A DNA stretch of 45,086 bases from Bacteroidales bacterium KA00344 (GCA_001552765.1 KQ959369.1:1-45086), one strand, 5' to 3'; shown: positions 1 to 8,352, numbered from the stretch's first letter. Notes: a model not told the origin generated them from the letters alone. A program made the numbers and translations.

Positions 1-24
1 ATTATGAATTGTGAATTATGAATT

Positions 25-61
25 AAAAAAAGCCCGGCGTCACACGAAGCAACAACCGGGC
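25..61 (-). terminator. Rho-independent terminator of tRNA-Phe
   Basis: On the minus strand, GCCCGG and CCGGGC arms (plus-strand 56-61 and 32-37) enclose an 18-base loop and are followed by seven T (31 down to 25). It lies 17 bases past the tRNA-Phe 3' end, so it most likely ends that transcript. Bases 1-24 beyond it hold only ATTATGAATT written twice, a simple AT repeat. Confidence 0.8.
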
Positions 62-78
62 CGAATGAAAGGAGGAAG

Positions 79-151
79 TGGTACCTCTTGGAGTTGAACC
101 AAGGACACATGGATTTTCAGTCCATTGCTCTACCACCTGAGCTAAGGTACC
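79..151 (-). tRNA. tRNA-Phe (anticodon GAA)
   Basis: A full cloverleaf can be folded in 73 nt. The acceptor stem is GGTACCT/AGGTACC, the D stem GCTC/GAGC, the anticodon stem ATGGA/TCCAT with loop CTGAAAA (anticodon GAA), and the T stem CTTGG/CCAAG with loop TTCAACT. The discriminator base is A and the CCA end is not encoded, as is usual in Bacteroidota. It has its own promoter upstream and terminator downstream, so it appears to be a single-gene transcript. Confidence 0.97.
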
Positions 152-170
152 TTTTTCTTAATTGCGAGTG

Positions 171-202
171 CAAAGGTAGTGTTTTTTAACCATACTCACA
201 AA
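171..202 (-). promoter_or_regulatory. Promoter of tRNA-Phe
   Basis: On the minus strand TACCTTTG (178-171) matches the Bacteroidota -7 consensus TAnnTTTG, and TTTG (202-199) sits exactly 20 bases upstream as the -33 element. The -7 octamer is identical to those before the tRNA-Pro and tRNA-Glu genes in this window. Confidence 0.8.
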
Positions 203-242
203 CTTTTCCTTATAAAATTATACACGTTTCAGAAAAAAGATG

Positions 243-250
243 TACCTTTG
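243..250 (+). promoter_or_regulatory. -7 element of tRNA-Pro promoter
   Basis: TACCTTTG fits TAnnTTTG and lies 51 bases before the mature tRNA-Pro 5' end. The same octamer, followed by CAC, serves the other two tRNA genes. No TTTG is found 20 bases upstream, so the -33 element is weak or absent. Confidence 0.7.
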
Positions 251-301
251 CACCGTCTTTAAAGGAAATAGGACAAACTTTCCTGTTTTAAAGATACAGA
301 T

Positions 302-374
302 CGGGATGTAGCGCAGTTGGTAGCGCACTACGTTCGGGACGTAGGGGTCGGGCGTTCGAGTCGCCTCATCCCGA
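302..374 (+). tRNA. tRNA-Pro (anticodon CGG)
   Basis: The cloverleaf folds in 73 nt: acceptor CGGGATG/CATCCCG, D stem GCGC/GCGC, anticodon stem CTACG/CGTAG with loop TTCGGGA (anticodon CGG), T stem GGGCG/CGCCT with loop TTCGAGT, discriminator A, no encoded CCA. It is a single-gene unit between its own promoter and a strong terminator that starts 7 bases after the gene. Confidence 0.97.
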
Positions 375-380
375 CATGAC

Positions 381-415
381 AAAAGAGATTGCTGGAGCAA
401 TCTCTTTTGCTTTTT
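381..415 (+). terminator. Terminator of tRNA-Pro
   Basis: A perfect 12-bp hairpin, AAAAGAGATTGC (381-392) with GCAATCTCTTTT (397-408) around a TGGA loop, is followed by GC and five T. The A-rich 5' arm and T-rich 3' arm make it usable from either strand. Confidence 0.85.
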
Positions 416-505
416 ACCCCCTACTCAAAAGGGTGATTATTAACAACTATATTTATTGTTTTTAAAAGACCAGAAAGCCCCAAAACATCCTCGTGTCATC
501 AATGT

Positions 506-1399
506 TTAAAAATCAACATAGTGACTGAGACGCTCTATATCGCTTGCCGTAAAGTCTTTTAACAACCTCAAATCGTTTAAACTTTTCAGCGGTCCACGCA
601 ATCGACGAAAGGATAAGATGGCCTTTGCCTGATAATAATTAATATAAGGATGGCGCTTCAGCTCGTTCAGCTTTAACTGATTGACGTTGATTTTATGTAT
701 GTTGTTACTCACATTGAAGAAAGAAATGGCCTCTTCCGGAAAATCTTCTATCTCCCGTAGCTGCTCCCTACTGTAAAACCCGCCCAGTCTTTGACGATAG
801 CTGACAATTCTGTTAGCATAGTATCCGCCTATGCCCGGCACACGCTTCAAGGCTGATGTGTCGGAAACATTCAAGTCGATGCGCTCCGTTGGTTTCAGCT
901 TTACCGGGTAGCGATGTGTCGTGTCCTTTCTCTCATGACGTTCCTTAGCGAAAAGCTCGGACGCCGGCGCATAATCTTTGCTGATGCGGATGTATGGCTC
1001 CAGTTCACGATATTGCTTTTGAGTAAGACCGTAAAGGCGTGCAAAGTCTGATGGTTTTCGATAAATGCCACCTGCTGCACGATATTTATAAATATTGTGG
1101 ACTTGCCAATACTGCAACCCTAAGCGCAAGAAGGCTGTGCTATCAGCGGTATTGGGGTCGAATGGGAAACGCTCCACTCGTCGGGCTTCGGCTTGAATAT
1201 AAGGCCGATGAGTGTACGACGATGTCGATGAAATCGTCGTTTTTTGAACAAATACGCTATCTTCCGCATCTGTCTGCGTTGTTTTCTCGTCGTCGCCGAC
1301 AAAGAAAATAAGCGCGCAGGAAATCACGGCGAGCAGTAAGAAAAAGAACAATACTGCACGGTCCGACCGATTGAAATAAAAGAAATCCTTAAGTTTCAT
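506..1399 (-). CDS. Helix-hairpin-helix (ComEA-like) protein with N-terminal anchor
   Basis: 297 residues. A hydrophobic segment (about residues 16-36) suggests an N-terminal membrane anchor, followed by a polar linker. Three helix-hairpin-helix modules follow, at about residues 78-127, 173-219 and 236-284. The middle one is the clearest, with VPGIGGYYANRIVSYR carrying the GIG hairpin and each module opening with the ComEA-like phrase N-x-A/S-D/Q. The family binds DNA or mediates contacts through its hairpins; ComEA itself is a DNA-uptake receptor, but membership does not prove competence here. The start lies 3 bases after the stop of the upstream transporter gene, so it is the last gene of a three-gene operon. 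No catalytic domain is visible. The family call is firm; the role is unknown. Confidence 0.82.
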   Translation of the reverse strand: MKLKDFFYFNRSDRAVLFFFLLLAVISCALIFFVGDDEKTTQTDAEDSVFVQKTTISSTSSYTHRPYIQAEARRVERFPFDPNTADSTAFLRLGLQYWQVHNIYKYRAAGGIYRKPSDFARLYGLTQKQYRELEPYIRISKDYAPASELFAKERHERKDTTHRYPVKLKPTERIDLNVSDTSALKRVPGIGGYYANRIVSYRQRLGGFYSREQLREIEDFPEEAISFFNVSNNIHKINVNQLKLNELKRHPYINYYQAKAILSFRRLRGPLKSLNDLRLLKDFTASDIERLSHYVDF

Positions 1400-1402
1400 A
1401 GT

Positions 1403-2746
1403 TTAAATAAGTCCCATCTGATGCAGGAACACCGCTGCAATGCCCAGTGGCGATACATAGCGGATGAGGAAAAGCCATATTTGATAGAGGCTGGCAGAGA
1501 CCGTACCCCAATTTGTAAATTCGTCTTTGACCGTCTTTCGGGGTACTATCCACCCTATGAGAATACAGGTTAGGAACGAGCCTAAAGGCAAAAGGATGTT
1601 TGAGGTGAGATAATCACAGCAGTCGAGGAAAGTCTTTCCGAAAAGCGTAAGGTCTGCCGCCCCACATGACAAACAACAGAATACACCAATGAAAACGGCA
1701 ATAATCGTCTCTAAAACGGCTCCCTTTTTACGCGAAATGTGCAATTCTTCATAGAAAACAGCTGTACCAATCTCGTGCATGGAGATGGTAGAGGTGAGCG
1801 CTGCCAACGACAACAACGCATAAAACAGAATACCAATAATGTAGCCTAAAGTTGGTGTGAAAGCCTGCTGAAAGACATTCGGCAACGTGATAAATATAAG
1901 CGACGGACCGCTATCGGGACTTACGCCTACTGAAAATGCAGCTGGGAAGATCATCAAGCCGGCAAGAATCGCCACCATAGTATCAAGAAAAGCAATCTGT
2001 CCGGCCGATTTCAGGAGATTGGTCTGACGGCTAAAGTAAGAAGAGTAGGTGCACAAACAAGCCGTTCCCAACGACAGAGAGAAGAACGCCTGCCCAAGGG
2101 AATCAAGGAAAACACTATGTGTTACTTTGGAGAAGTCGGGCTTAAACAAGAACGTTATCCCTTCTCCCGCACCGGGAAGCGTACACGATGCGACCACGAT
2201 AACCAGCAGAAGCACAAACAAAGTAGGCATCAGCACATTGCTCACTTTCTCTATTCCCCGCCTCACCCCGCGTATCACAACCATGTGGGTAACCAGAATG
2301 AAAGCAACAGTCCATATCAACGGACGAATCGGGTCGGATGAAAATGTCTTAAAATAGGTTGAGACGTATGTAACATCACCGCTGATTTCACCAAAGATTG
2401 AAGCAAAGAGATATTGCATGCACCATCCGGCAATCACCGCATAAAAGCCTAATATAATTATCGACGTGGCAGCCCCCATATAGCCAACAGCCGACCATCT
2501 CTTGCCACCCAGCTTGTAATAGGCACGAGCCGCATTGGAAGCGCCGTGGCGACCCACGACAAACTCGGCAGCCATACCCGGTATTCCAAGTATCAATATG
2601 CAAACAAGGTAAATCAAAATGAAAGCCGCGCCACCATCCTGACCGGTCATATAAGGGAATCGCCAAATGTTTCCAAGTCCAACGGCCGACCCTACCGTAG
2701 CAAAAATGACACCAATTTTTGTTCCGAATTTACCGCGTTCTGCCAT
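1403..2746 (-). CDS. Sodium-dependent transporter, NSS/SNF family (copy 2)
   Basis: 447 residues, about 11-12 predicted membrane helices. The TM1 signature GNIWRFPYMTG (residues 25-35) is the unwound substrate- and sodium-binding stretch of the neurotransmitter:sodium symporter family (LeuT, MhsT, TnaT types). Bacterial members import amino acids with Na+; the substrate here cannot be read from sequence. It starts 3 bases after the stop of a closely related paralogue (2750-4108), with matching phrases along the whole length, for example MFPAAFSVGV-PDSGPSLIF and EELHISRKKGAV. The pair therefore looks like a tandem duplication that has since diverged. It is translated second in the operon. Confidence 0.93.
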   Translation of the reverse strand: MAERGKFGTKIGVIFATVGSAVGLGNIWRFPYMTGQDGGAAFILIYLVCILILGIPGMAAEFVVGRHGASNAARAYYKLGGKRWSAVGYMGAATSIIILGFYAVIAGWCMQYLFASIFGEISGDVTYVSTYFKTFSSDPIRPLIWTVAFILVTHMVVIRGVRRGIEKVSNVLMPTLFVLLLVIVVASCTLPGAGEGITFLFKPDFSKVTHSVFLDSLGQAFFSLSLGTACLCTYSSYFSRQTNLLKSAGQIAFLDTMVAILAGLMIFPAAFSVGVSPDSGPSLIFITLPNVFQQAFTPTLGYIIGILFYALLSLAALTSTISMHEIGTAVFYEELHISRKKGAVLETIIAVFIGVFCCLSCGAADLTLFGKTFLDCCDYLTSNILLPLGSFLTCILIGWIVPRKTVKDEFTNWGTVSASLYQIWLFLIRYVSPLGIAAVFLHQMGLI

Positions 2747-2749
2747 ACC

Positions 2750-4108
2750 TTAGATTACATTAAGCTGATGAAGAAATATGGCCAAGATGGCCGTTGGGCA
2801 AACAAAACGCACCAAAAACAGGAAAATGCCGAAGAAACGGCTGCTCAGCGTGCCCCAGTTGGTAAACTCGTCCTTCACTATTTTCTTAGGAACAAACCAT
2901 CCCAGGAATACGCAGGTAAGGAAACCACCAACTGGAAGGAATATTTGTCCGGTTACAAAGTCGAACACTTCAAACAGCGATTTTCCCGCCACACTCAAGT
3001 AATTCATGTCGCCAAGCGACAGCGAGCAGAATGCTCCAATAACGATTGTGGTTGCCGTAACAATGACAGCCCCCTTCTTGCGGGATATATGCAATTCCTC
3101 ATAAAAGAAGGAAGTGCTTACCTCGTGAAGCGACATCAACGACGTCAGGGCTGCCAACGACAGCAGAGCATAGAACATCAGCGACACCACCCAGCCCAGA
3201 ACGGGCATGCCTCCAAAGGCCTGATTGAACACATTGGGCAGCGTGATGAAGATGAGAGAGGGGCCACTGTCGGGATTGACACCCACTGAGAACGCTGCAG
3301 GAAATATCATCAGTCCGGCAAGAATAGCCACCAAAGAGTCTACTACCGACACTTGAATGGCCGAAGTGAGCAGGTTTGTCTGTCGGCTATAATATGAAGC
3401 GTAAGTGCAGATGCACCCCATTGCAATGCTCAACGAATAGAACGACTGTCCCAAAGCACTGAGAAACACCCCCTGGTCCACCTTTCCGAAGTCGGGTTTG
3501 AACAAGAATTCTATACCTTTCGAAGCTCCGGGAAGCAAACAGGAAGCCACAACGATGATCAATAATAGTATAAACAAGGTGGGCATCAACAGCTTCGAGG
3601 CCTTTTCGATACCACCGCGCACGCCATGAATAATTACGTAATGGGCGATCAGTAAAATCACTGCCAACCAGAAAATAGGGCGTATAGGATTGGTCGAAAA
3701 TATGGTAAAATAGTTTTGTACGAACTGAGAGTCACCATTTAACTCACCCATGACTGATGCGTAGATATATTGCAGGCACCATCCCGACACAACTGCGTAA
3801 TAGCCCGTGATGAGAAAACCGGTAAGCACACCGAGGAAACCGACAAATTTCCATGCTCTCCCGTCACTCAGACGAGCGTATGCACGGTAGGTGTTGGAAG
3901 CACCATGACGTCCAATAATGAATTCGGAAATCATACACGGAATGCCTAACAGCAACACGCACCCTAAATAAATAAGGATAAATGCCGCCCCTCCGTTCTC
4001 TCCTGTCATATACGGGAAGCGCCACACATTGCCCAAACCAACAGCTCCACCGGCTGTGGCAAGAATCATTCCAAGCTTACTCCCAAAATTCGCTCTTTCT
4101 TCAGACAT
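2750..4108 (-). CDS. Sodium-dependent transporter, NSS/SNF family (copy 1)
   Basis: 452 residues in the inner membrane. GLGNVWRFPYMTGENGGAAF (residues 24-43) is the NSS TM1 motif, and hydrophobic segments spaced along the rest fit the 11-12 helix LeuT fold. It probably symports an amino acid or related amine with Na+. As first gene of the operon it has its own -7 element (TAATTTTG at 4141-4134), 25 bases before the ATG. The promoter region is shared back to back with the VanZ-like gene at 4190. Family assignment is firm; substrate is open. Confidence 0.93.
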   Translation of the reverse strand: MSEERANFGSKLGMILATAGGAVGLGNVWRFPYMTGENGGAAFILIYLGCVLLLGIPCMISEFIIGRHGASNTYRAYARLSDGRAWKFVGFLGVLTGFLITGYYAVVSGWCLQYIYASVMGELNGDSQFVQNYFTIFSTNPIRPIFWLAVILLIAHYVIIHGVRGGIEKASKLLMPTLFILLLIIVVASCLLPGASKGIEFLFKPDFGKVDQGVFLSALGQSFYSLSIAMGCICTYASYYSRQTNLLTSAIQVSVVDSLVAILAGLMIFPAAFSVGVNPDSGPSLIFITLPNVFNQAFGGMPVLGWVVSLMFYALLSLAALTSLMSLHEVSTSFFYEELHISRKKGAVIVTATTIVIGAFCSLSLGDMNYLSVAGKSLFEVFDFVTGQIFLPVGGFLTCVFLGWFVPKKIVKDEFTNWGTLSSRFFGIFLFLVRFVCPTAILAIFLHQLNVI

Positions 4109-4133
4109 ACTACTTTAAATGCTTAAGTGATTG

Positions 4134-4141
4134 CAAAATTA
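4134..4141 (-). promoter_or_regulatory. -7 element for the transporter operon
   Basis: The minus strand reads TAATTTTG, matching TAnnTTTG, 25 bases before the ATG at 4108. It lies 12 bases from the divergent plus-strand element, so the two core promoters are interleaved and may compete. Confidence 0.65.
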
Positions 4142-4153
4142 TAAAAAAATATC

Positions 4154-4161
4154 TACTTTTG
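4154..4161 (+). promoter_or_regulatory. -7 element for the VanZ-like gene
   Basis: TACTTTTG matches TAnnTTTG and lies 28 bases before the ATG at 4190. ATTG at 4130-4133 is a near-match -33 element at 20-base spacing; it abuts the minus-strand -7 box. Confidence 0.65.
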
Positions 4162-4189
4162 CACACAAACTGAAAGTAAATACAGCATC

Positions 4190-4585
4190 ATGCAGCATTT
4201 CATTAAAAAATACCCATTATCCTTTCTCTGTATAATCGTGATATGGATATTATGTCTTATGCCTATCCCGGAGACCCCGCTGAGCAACATCAACATGATT
4301 GACAAATGGACGCACTTTGTGATGTATGGCGGATGGTGTGCCGTCTTGTGGATAGAATACGGGCTTTATCATCATACCATCAACAAGAAGCGCACCTTTC
4401 TCTATGCTTTTATCCTTCCCATCTTAATGGGTGGACTCATCGAGATTGTGCAGCATTATTGTACCGGAGGCAACAGAAGTGGCGAATTCATCGACTTTGT
4501 TGCCGATGCCATCGGTGTGGTATTGGGAGCACTTATCGGAATTCCTCTGGCACTGAAGATTTCCAAACGCAATAGGGATTCCTAA
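4190..4585 (+). CDS. VanZ-like family membrane protein
   Basis: 131 residues. Hydrophobic segments at about residues 10-25, 45-60, 68-88 and 100-120 suggest four membrane passes. The pattern of TM1, then the short hydrophilic stretch NMIDKWTHFVMYGG, then EIVQHYC, then DFVADAIGVVLGALIG near the end is that of the VanZ-like family. VanZ gives low-level teicoplanin resistance in enterococci, but most members, including the widespread Bacteroidota ones, have no known role, so resistance should not be assumed. The last 53 bases overlap the convergent CYTH gene. Confidence 0.85.
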   Translation: MQHFIKKYPLSFLCIIVIWILCLMPIPETPLSNINMIDKWTHFVMYGGWCAVLWIEYGLYHHTINKKRTFLYAFILPILMGGLIEIVQHYCTGGNRSGEFIDFVADAIGVVLGALIGIPLALKISKRNRDS

Positions 4586-5033
4586 GCAGATTGGAATTGT
4601 AAAAACGCCCGTCACCCGTCACTTCCAACCCGATGAAATCGGGCTTTTCATAAGATTCCGTACTGCTTCCAAGTTCAACCTCGGCCATCACCAGCCCATC
4701 GTTGTCGCCATGAAACTCATCCACTTCAAATACATGGCTTCCACTTTTCACCAAGTAGCGATGTTTGTCGATCACGCCACCCTTGCACAATTTCAGCAGG
4801 TGGCGAGCTTCGTCAAGCGTTATTTCCTTTTCAAACTCATAACGCGACAAGCCTCCGTCTACGCTCTTGCTCTTTATCGTCAAGAAAGCCTGCTCGTCGC
4901 GAACACGAATACGCACAGTAGCCCCCATTGCAGGAATGTATCCCTGCTGAATATGGCTTGATGAAAAGGCGGCGCGTCTGTACGCACCGCCTTTCTTCAC
5001 AAGAAATTTTCGTTCTATTTCCAGTCCGCTCAT
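4533..5033 (-). CDS. CYTH domain protein (triphosphate tunnel metalloenzyme family)
   Basis: 166 residues from the chosen start. The N-terminal EIERK (residues 5-9) is the ExExK signature of CYTH proteins. Further charged strands (TVRIRVRDEQAFLTIK, YEFEKEI, KHRYLV, FEVDEFHGDNDGLVMAEVEL) fit the eight-strand tunnel that binds triphosphates and metal. Known members are inorganic triphosphatases, thiamine triphosphatases or class IV adenylate cyclases; small bacterial ones like this are usually triphosphatases. I chose the ATG at 5033 rather than 5099 because its A is the last base of the upstream stop (TGATG junction) and MSGLEIERKF is the usual N-terminus. Third gene after prfB. Its 3' end overlaps the convergent VanZ-like gene by 53 bp. 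Confidence 0.9.
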   Translation of the reverse strand: MSGLEIERKFLVKKGGAYRRAAFSSSHIQQGYIPAMGATVRIRVRDEQAFLTIKSKSVDGGLSRYEFEKEITLDEARHLLKLCKGGVIDKHRYLVKSGSHVFEVDEFHGDNDGLVMAEVELGSSTESYEKPDFIGLEVTGDGRFYNSNLLRNPYCVWKSSVPEEFR

Positions 5034-5218
5034 CACACGATATACATTGTCCAAATCATGTAGATGATAGCCAGGGCGAGCAAACCGCCAAATATCCATT
5101 TCACCACGACATCACCCTGTGTCTTCTGTTTTTCCTCACGCTTTACACGTTTCACCTCTTTGGAAACAGCGTTAACCTCACGCACAGGCTCCTGTGGTCT
5201 TCCTTTCTTTTTAGTCAT
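5033..5218 (-). CDS. Small single-pass membrane protein
   Basis: 61 residues. The first 40 are very basic and polar (KKKGRPQEPV, then EVKRVKREEKQK); residues 41-58 (WIFGGLLALAIIYMIWTM) form one membrane helix near the C-terminus, as in a tail-anchored protein. It lies 42 bases after prfB and its stop shares one base with the CYTH start (TGATG), so it is almost certainly translated and coupled to that gene. No family with known function is recognised. Confidence 0.75.
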   Translation of the reverse strand: MTKKKGRPQEPVREVNAVSKEVKRVKREEKQKTQGDVVVKWIFGGLLALAIIYMIWTMYIV

Positions 5219-5260
5219 AATATTTCATTTATTAGGTTGTATTGTATATTCTTGTCGAAA

Positions 5261-6388
5261 TCAGGCTTTGTTTTCCTCATCAACAGCAAACTCCATGAGA
5301 TAGGCTTTGATGAAATCATCAATCTTGCCGTCCATCACACCGTCCACGTCCGATGTCTGATAATTGGTGCGATGGTCCTTCACACGTCGGTCATCAAACA
5401 CATAGCTTCTGATCTGGCTACCCCATTCTATCTTCTTCTTGCCCGCCTCTATCTTGGCTTGTGCCTCCATGCGCTTCTTCATCTCACGGTCATAGAGCTG
5501 GCTTTTCAAGAGAAGCAATGCCTTTGCCTTGTTTTTCGGCTGGTCTCGCGTCTCGGTATTCTCTATCAGGATTTCCTCCTTCTCGCCCGTATCAGGGTCT
5601 TCGTACTGATAGCGCAGCCGAACGCCCGACTCCACCTTATTCACATTCTGTCCACCCGCGCCGCTCGACCGGAACGTGTCCCAACTCAGTTTGGCCGGGT
5701 CCACATATACCTCGATGGTATCATCGACAAGAGGGGTCACGAACACACTGGCAAAGCTGGTCATGCGTTTGCCCTGAGCATTGTATGGCGACACACGCAC
5801 CAACCGATGCACACCATTCTCACTCTTGAGGTATCCATAGGCAAACTCTCCTCCCTCTACCGTCATCGTTACGCTCTTGATGCCCGCTTCATCACCATCC
5901 TGAAGGTTGGTAATCGTCACTTTATAGCCATTCGACTCGCCCCAACGCATATACATACGCATCAGCATCTGCGCCCAGTCCTGGCTCTCTGTTCCTCCGG
6001 CTCCGGAGTTGATTTTCAGTACGGCATCCATAGCATCTTCCTCCAACCGCAGCATGTTTTTCAATTCCAGCTCTTCTATGGCCGTGATCGCTTTTTTGTA
6101 GTCGGCATCCACTTCCTCCTCGCTGACAAGGTCCTCCTTGAAATATTCAAAAGCTAACTGTAACTCTTCGGCAAGTTGCTTCACCTTGTTATATCCCGTC
6201 AGCCATTTCTGAATACCCTTCACCTTCTTCATCTGAGCCTGCGCCCGCTTCGGGTCATCCCAAAAGTCAGGTGCCTGCGTTCGAAGCTGTTCCTCTTCAA
6301 ACTCAATCTTCTTCCGATCGATATCAAGATAATGGTGGAGCTTACTCGTGCGCTCCAACACGTCCTTCAACTGGTCTGATGTAATCAT
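5261..6388 (-). CDS. prfB: Peptide chain release factor 2
   Basis: 375 residues. RF2 reads UGA and UAA stops and triggers peptide release. The GGQ catalytic tripeptide is at residues 245-247 within SSGAGGQNVNKVESGVR. The stop-reading loop has SPY at 200-202 (HRLVRVSPYN) where E. coli RF2 has SPF. The coiled N-terminal domain is complete. In many bacteria prfB carries an in-frame UGA with a +1 frameshift near codon 25 for autoregulation. Here the corresponding place (YLD, residues 20-22) reads straight through as CTT GAT, so no frameshift is needed. First gene of a probable operon with the small membrane protein and the CYTH gene. Confidence 0.96.
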   Translation of the reverse strand: MITSDQLKDVLERTSKLHHYLDIDRKKIEFEEEQLRTQAPDFWDDPKRAQAQMKKVKGIQKWLTGYNKVKQLAEELQLAFEYFKEDLVSEEEVDADYKKAITAIEELELKNMLRLEEDAMDAVLKINSGAGGTESQDWAQMLMRMYMRWGESNGYKVTITNLQDGDEAGIKSVTMTVEGGEFAYGYLKSENGVHRLVRVSPYNAQGKRMTSFASVFVTPLVDDTIEVYVDPAKLSWDTFRSSGAGGQNVNKVESGVRLRYQYEDPDTGEKEEILIENTETRDQPKNKAKALLLLKSQLYDREMKKRMEAQAKIEAGKKKIEWGSQIRSYVFDDRRVKDHRTNYQTSDVDGVMDGKIDDFIKAYLMEFAVDEENKA

Positions 6389-6521
6389 TTACTTTTTATT
6401 ATGGAATCACCAAGAACCTACAGCGCGGAGGTCTACATTTATCTCTTTCTCCCTATCTGCACCCCTGCTTGGCGACTTATATTATAAGATAAAGTCTTCG
6501 TTTCTCAACATCCGAGACTCG

Positions 6522-8330
6522 TTAATCTTCGTACATCTTATCGATGACTTCTTTGAAATTCTTATATATCACGGGGCGGCGCAACTTCAATGTATTGGTC
6601 AATTCTCCCGTATTTATCGAGAAATGGTGAGCCAGAAGCGTGAACCGTTTAACCTGTTCATAATGTGCGAGCGATTGCTGAAGAGTGGAGATACGCTCCA
6701 TCATCATGGCATACACCTCCGGACTGGCACAGAGTTCCTCGCGATTCTGGAAAGCTATACCATTATCGCGTGCCCATTCCTCTACCAATCGAAACTCCGG
6801 CACTATCAATGCCGACACAAATTTTCGCTGGTCGGCCACAACGGCCACTTGGTCTATAAACTTGTCTACGAGCAGCGTCGACTCCACCATCTGGGGCGCA
6901 ATATACTTTCCGTTGCTCGTCTTGAACAAATCTTTGATACGCTCTTTCAGATAGAGTTCGCCATCTTTGATATATCCGGCATCTCCCGTGTGGAAAAAAC
7001 CGTCCTTGTCAAAGACAAGCGACGTGATGTCGTCCCGTTTATAATACCCTTTAGTAATCGTAGGACCCTTCAGCAAAATCTCGTCGTTTTCACCTATCTT
7101 TAGTTCCAACCCACTAATGACGCGACCGACAGAGCCTAACGAACGCTTCTTATCGAGATGGTCGCAGCAGACCGTTGCAAGACTTTCCGTAAGCCCATAT
7201 CCCACCATCATCATAATGCCGATGGAATGGACGAATTCCTCCACCTCAGCCGACACATAAGCTCCGGCCGTAGGAAACAGGTGGGGATTTTCCAATCCCA
7301 ACTGCTTGCGCACCAAACTAAATACGGTAGCATTAACGGCTTTGTATTTCATCGCCAATCCCATTGGTGGGCGTTTGCCTTTGGCAAGATAGTCAATGTT
7401 ATATTTCTTGCCCACAGCCAGGGCATTTCTGAACACCTTTTGCAATACAGGGTTGGAGCGGTCTATCTGGTCATGTACCGCCTGATACACCTTTTCCCAA
7501 AAACGCGGCACACTCGACATACTCGTAGGATGCGTCTCACGCATGGATTCCTGCACCTCGTGCGGATAGGTGTTGATGATCAACTGTGCACCTTTGCTGA
7601 GTGCCAAATACGACCATGCCCGTTCAAAGATATGGGTGTACGGCAGAAAGTTCATAACCCTGTCCTTTTCTCCCACAGGCACACACTTGCTGTTAGCCTC
7701 CAAAGCTGCCATATACTGGCCGTAACTGAGCATCACGCCCTTGCTCTCGCCCGTAGTGCCACTTGTATAGAGAATGTTGCAGAGGTCGTCTTCGTTAGCC
7801 TCAGCCCATAACTTTTCCACTTCACACTGCCTTGGAAGATGCTCTCCCAGTTTCAGGAAATCTTCAAAATAAAGTGTGTTAGGGTCGTGCGAACTGATGC
7901 GTACGCTATCGTCGAAGATGATGATACGCTCCAATGACGGACAGAGGGGAAACACGCGGTGTGCCTTGTCATACTGCTCCTGTTCTCCCACAAAAAGGAT
8001 GCGCACCTGAGCGTCATTGAGCATATATTGTATTTGCTGCTCAGAGCTTGTGGCATAAAATGGGATGGAACAGGCGCGAACACCGTAGGCGCCGAAATCC
8101 GTATACAGATAATGAATACAATTCTGGGAGAAAACAGCAATATTTTCCTGTGGTTTCACACCCAAATTCAACATAGCGTTGCTTGTCTGTTTGACCCGCA
8201 AGGAAAACTGATTCCACGACACGCTCTTCCATTTCAAACTTCCGAAGTTCCTGAATGTAAGCACTGGACGGCGACCATATTTCTTTGCTTGCTCGTGAAT
8301 CAGTATCGACAAATGGTTTTTATGCTGCAT
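6522..8330 (-). CDS. Long-chain fatty acid-CoA ligase (AMP-forming)
   Basis: 602 residues. It belongs to the ANL adenylating superfamily: P-loop YTSGTTGESKGVMLS (residues 188-202), PYTHIFER, the A5-type motif VGYGLTES, the HTGDAGYIKDGELYLKERIKD hinge, and an AMP-binding C-terminal subdomain. Length and motif set fit acyl-CoA synthetases of the FadD / FACS type, which activate long-chain fatty acids to acyl-CoA (or acyl-AMP) at the inner membrane face. A C-terminal stretch (about 520-602) resembles the extended Bacteroidota form. It stands alone with its own promoter. Bacteroidota generally lack full beta-oxidation, so recycling exogenous fatty acids into lipids is a plausible role (inference). 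Confidence 0.93.
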   Translation of the reverse strand: MQHKNHLSILIHEQAKKYGRRPVLTFRNFGSLKWKSVSWNQFSLRVKQTSNAMLNLGVKPQENIAVFSQNCIHYLYTDFGAYGVRACSIPFYATSSEQQIQYMLNDAQVRILFVGEQEQYDKAHRVFPLCPSLERIIIFDDSVRISSHDPNTLYFEDFLKLGEHLPRQCEVEKLWAEANEDDLCNILYTSGTTGESKGVMLSYGQYMAALEANSKCVPVGEKDRVMNFLPYTHIFERAWSYLALSKGAQLIINTYPHEVQESMRETHPTSMSSVPRFWEKVYQAVHDQIDRSNPVLQKVFRNALAVGKKYNIDYLAKGKRPPMGLAMKYKAVNATVFSLVRKQLGLENPHLFPTAGAYVSAEVEEFVHSIGIMMMVGYGLTESLATVCCDHLDKKRSLGSVGRVISGLELKIGENDEILLKGPTITKGYYKRDDITSLVFDKDGFFHTGDAGYIKDGELYLKERIKDLFKTSNGKYIAPQMVESTLLVDKFIDQVAVVADQRKFVSALIVPEFRLVEEWARDNGIAFQNREELCASPEVYAMMMERISTLQQSLAHYEQVKRFTLLAHHFSINTGELTNTLKLRRPVIYKNFKEVIDKMYED

Positions 8331-8352
8331 ACGATAAGAATATTAATATATG

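Noticed and set aside
4190..4585. VanZ-like gene as a glycopeptide resistance gene
   Set aside because: There is no vanA-type operon, and the VanZ-like family is widespread with no resistance role shown in this phylum.
4928..6157. A 409-codon plus-strand frame opposite prfB
   Set aside because: It is an antisense shadow of a clear RF2 gene; the translation has no recognisable domain and is rich in His, Leu and Arg as expected from codon mirroring.
6310..6345. Programmed +1 frameshift in prfB
   Set aside because: The reading frame is continuous through the equivalent position (CTT GAT); no in-frame TGA exists there.
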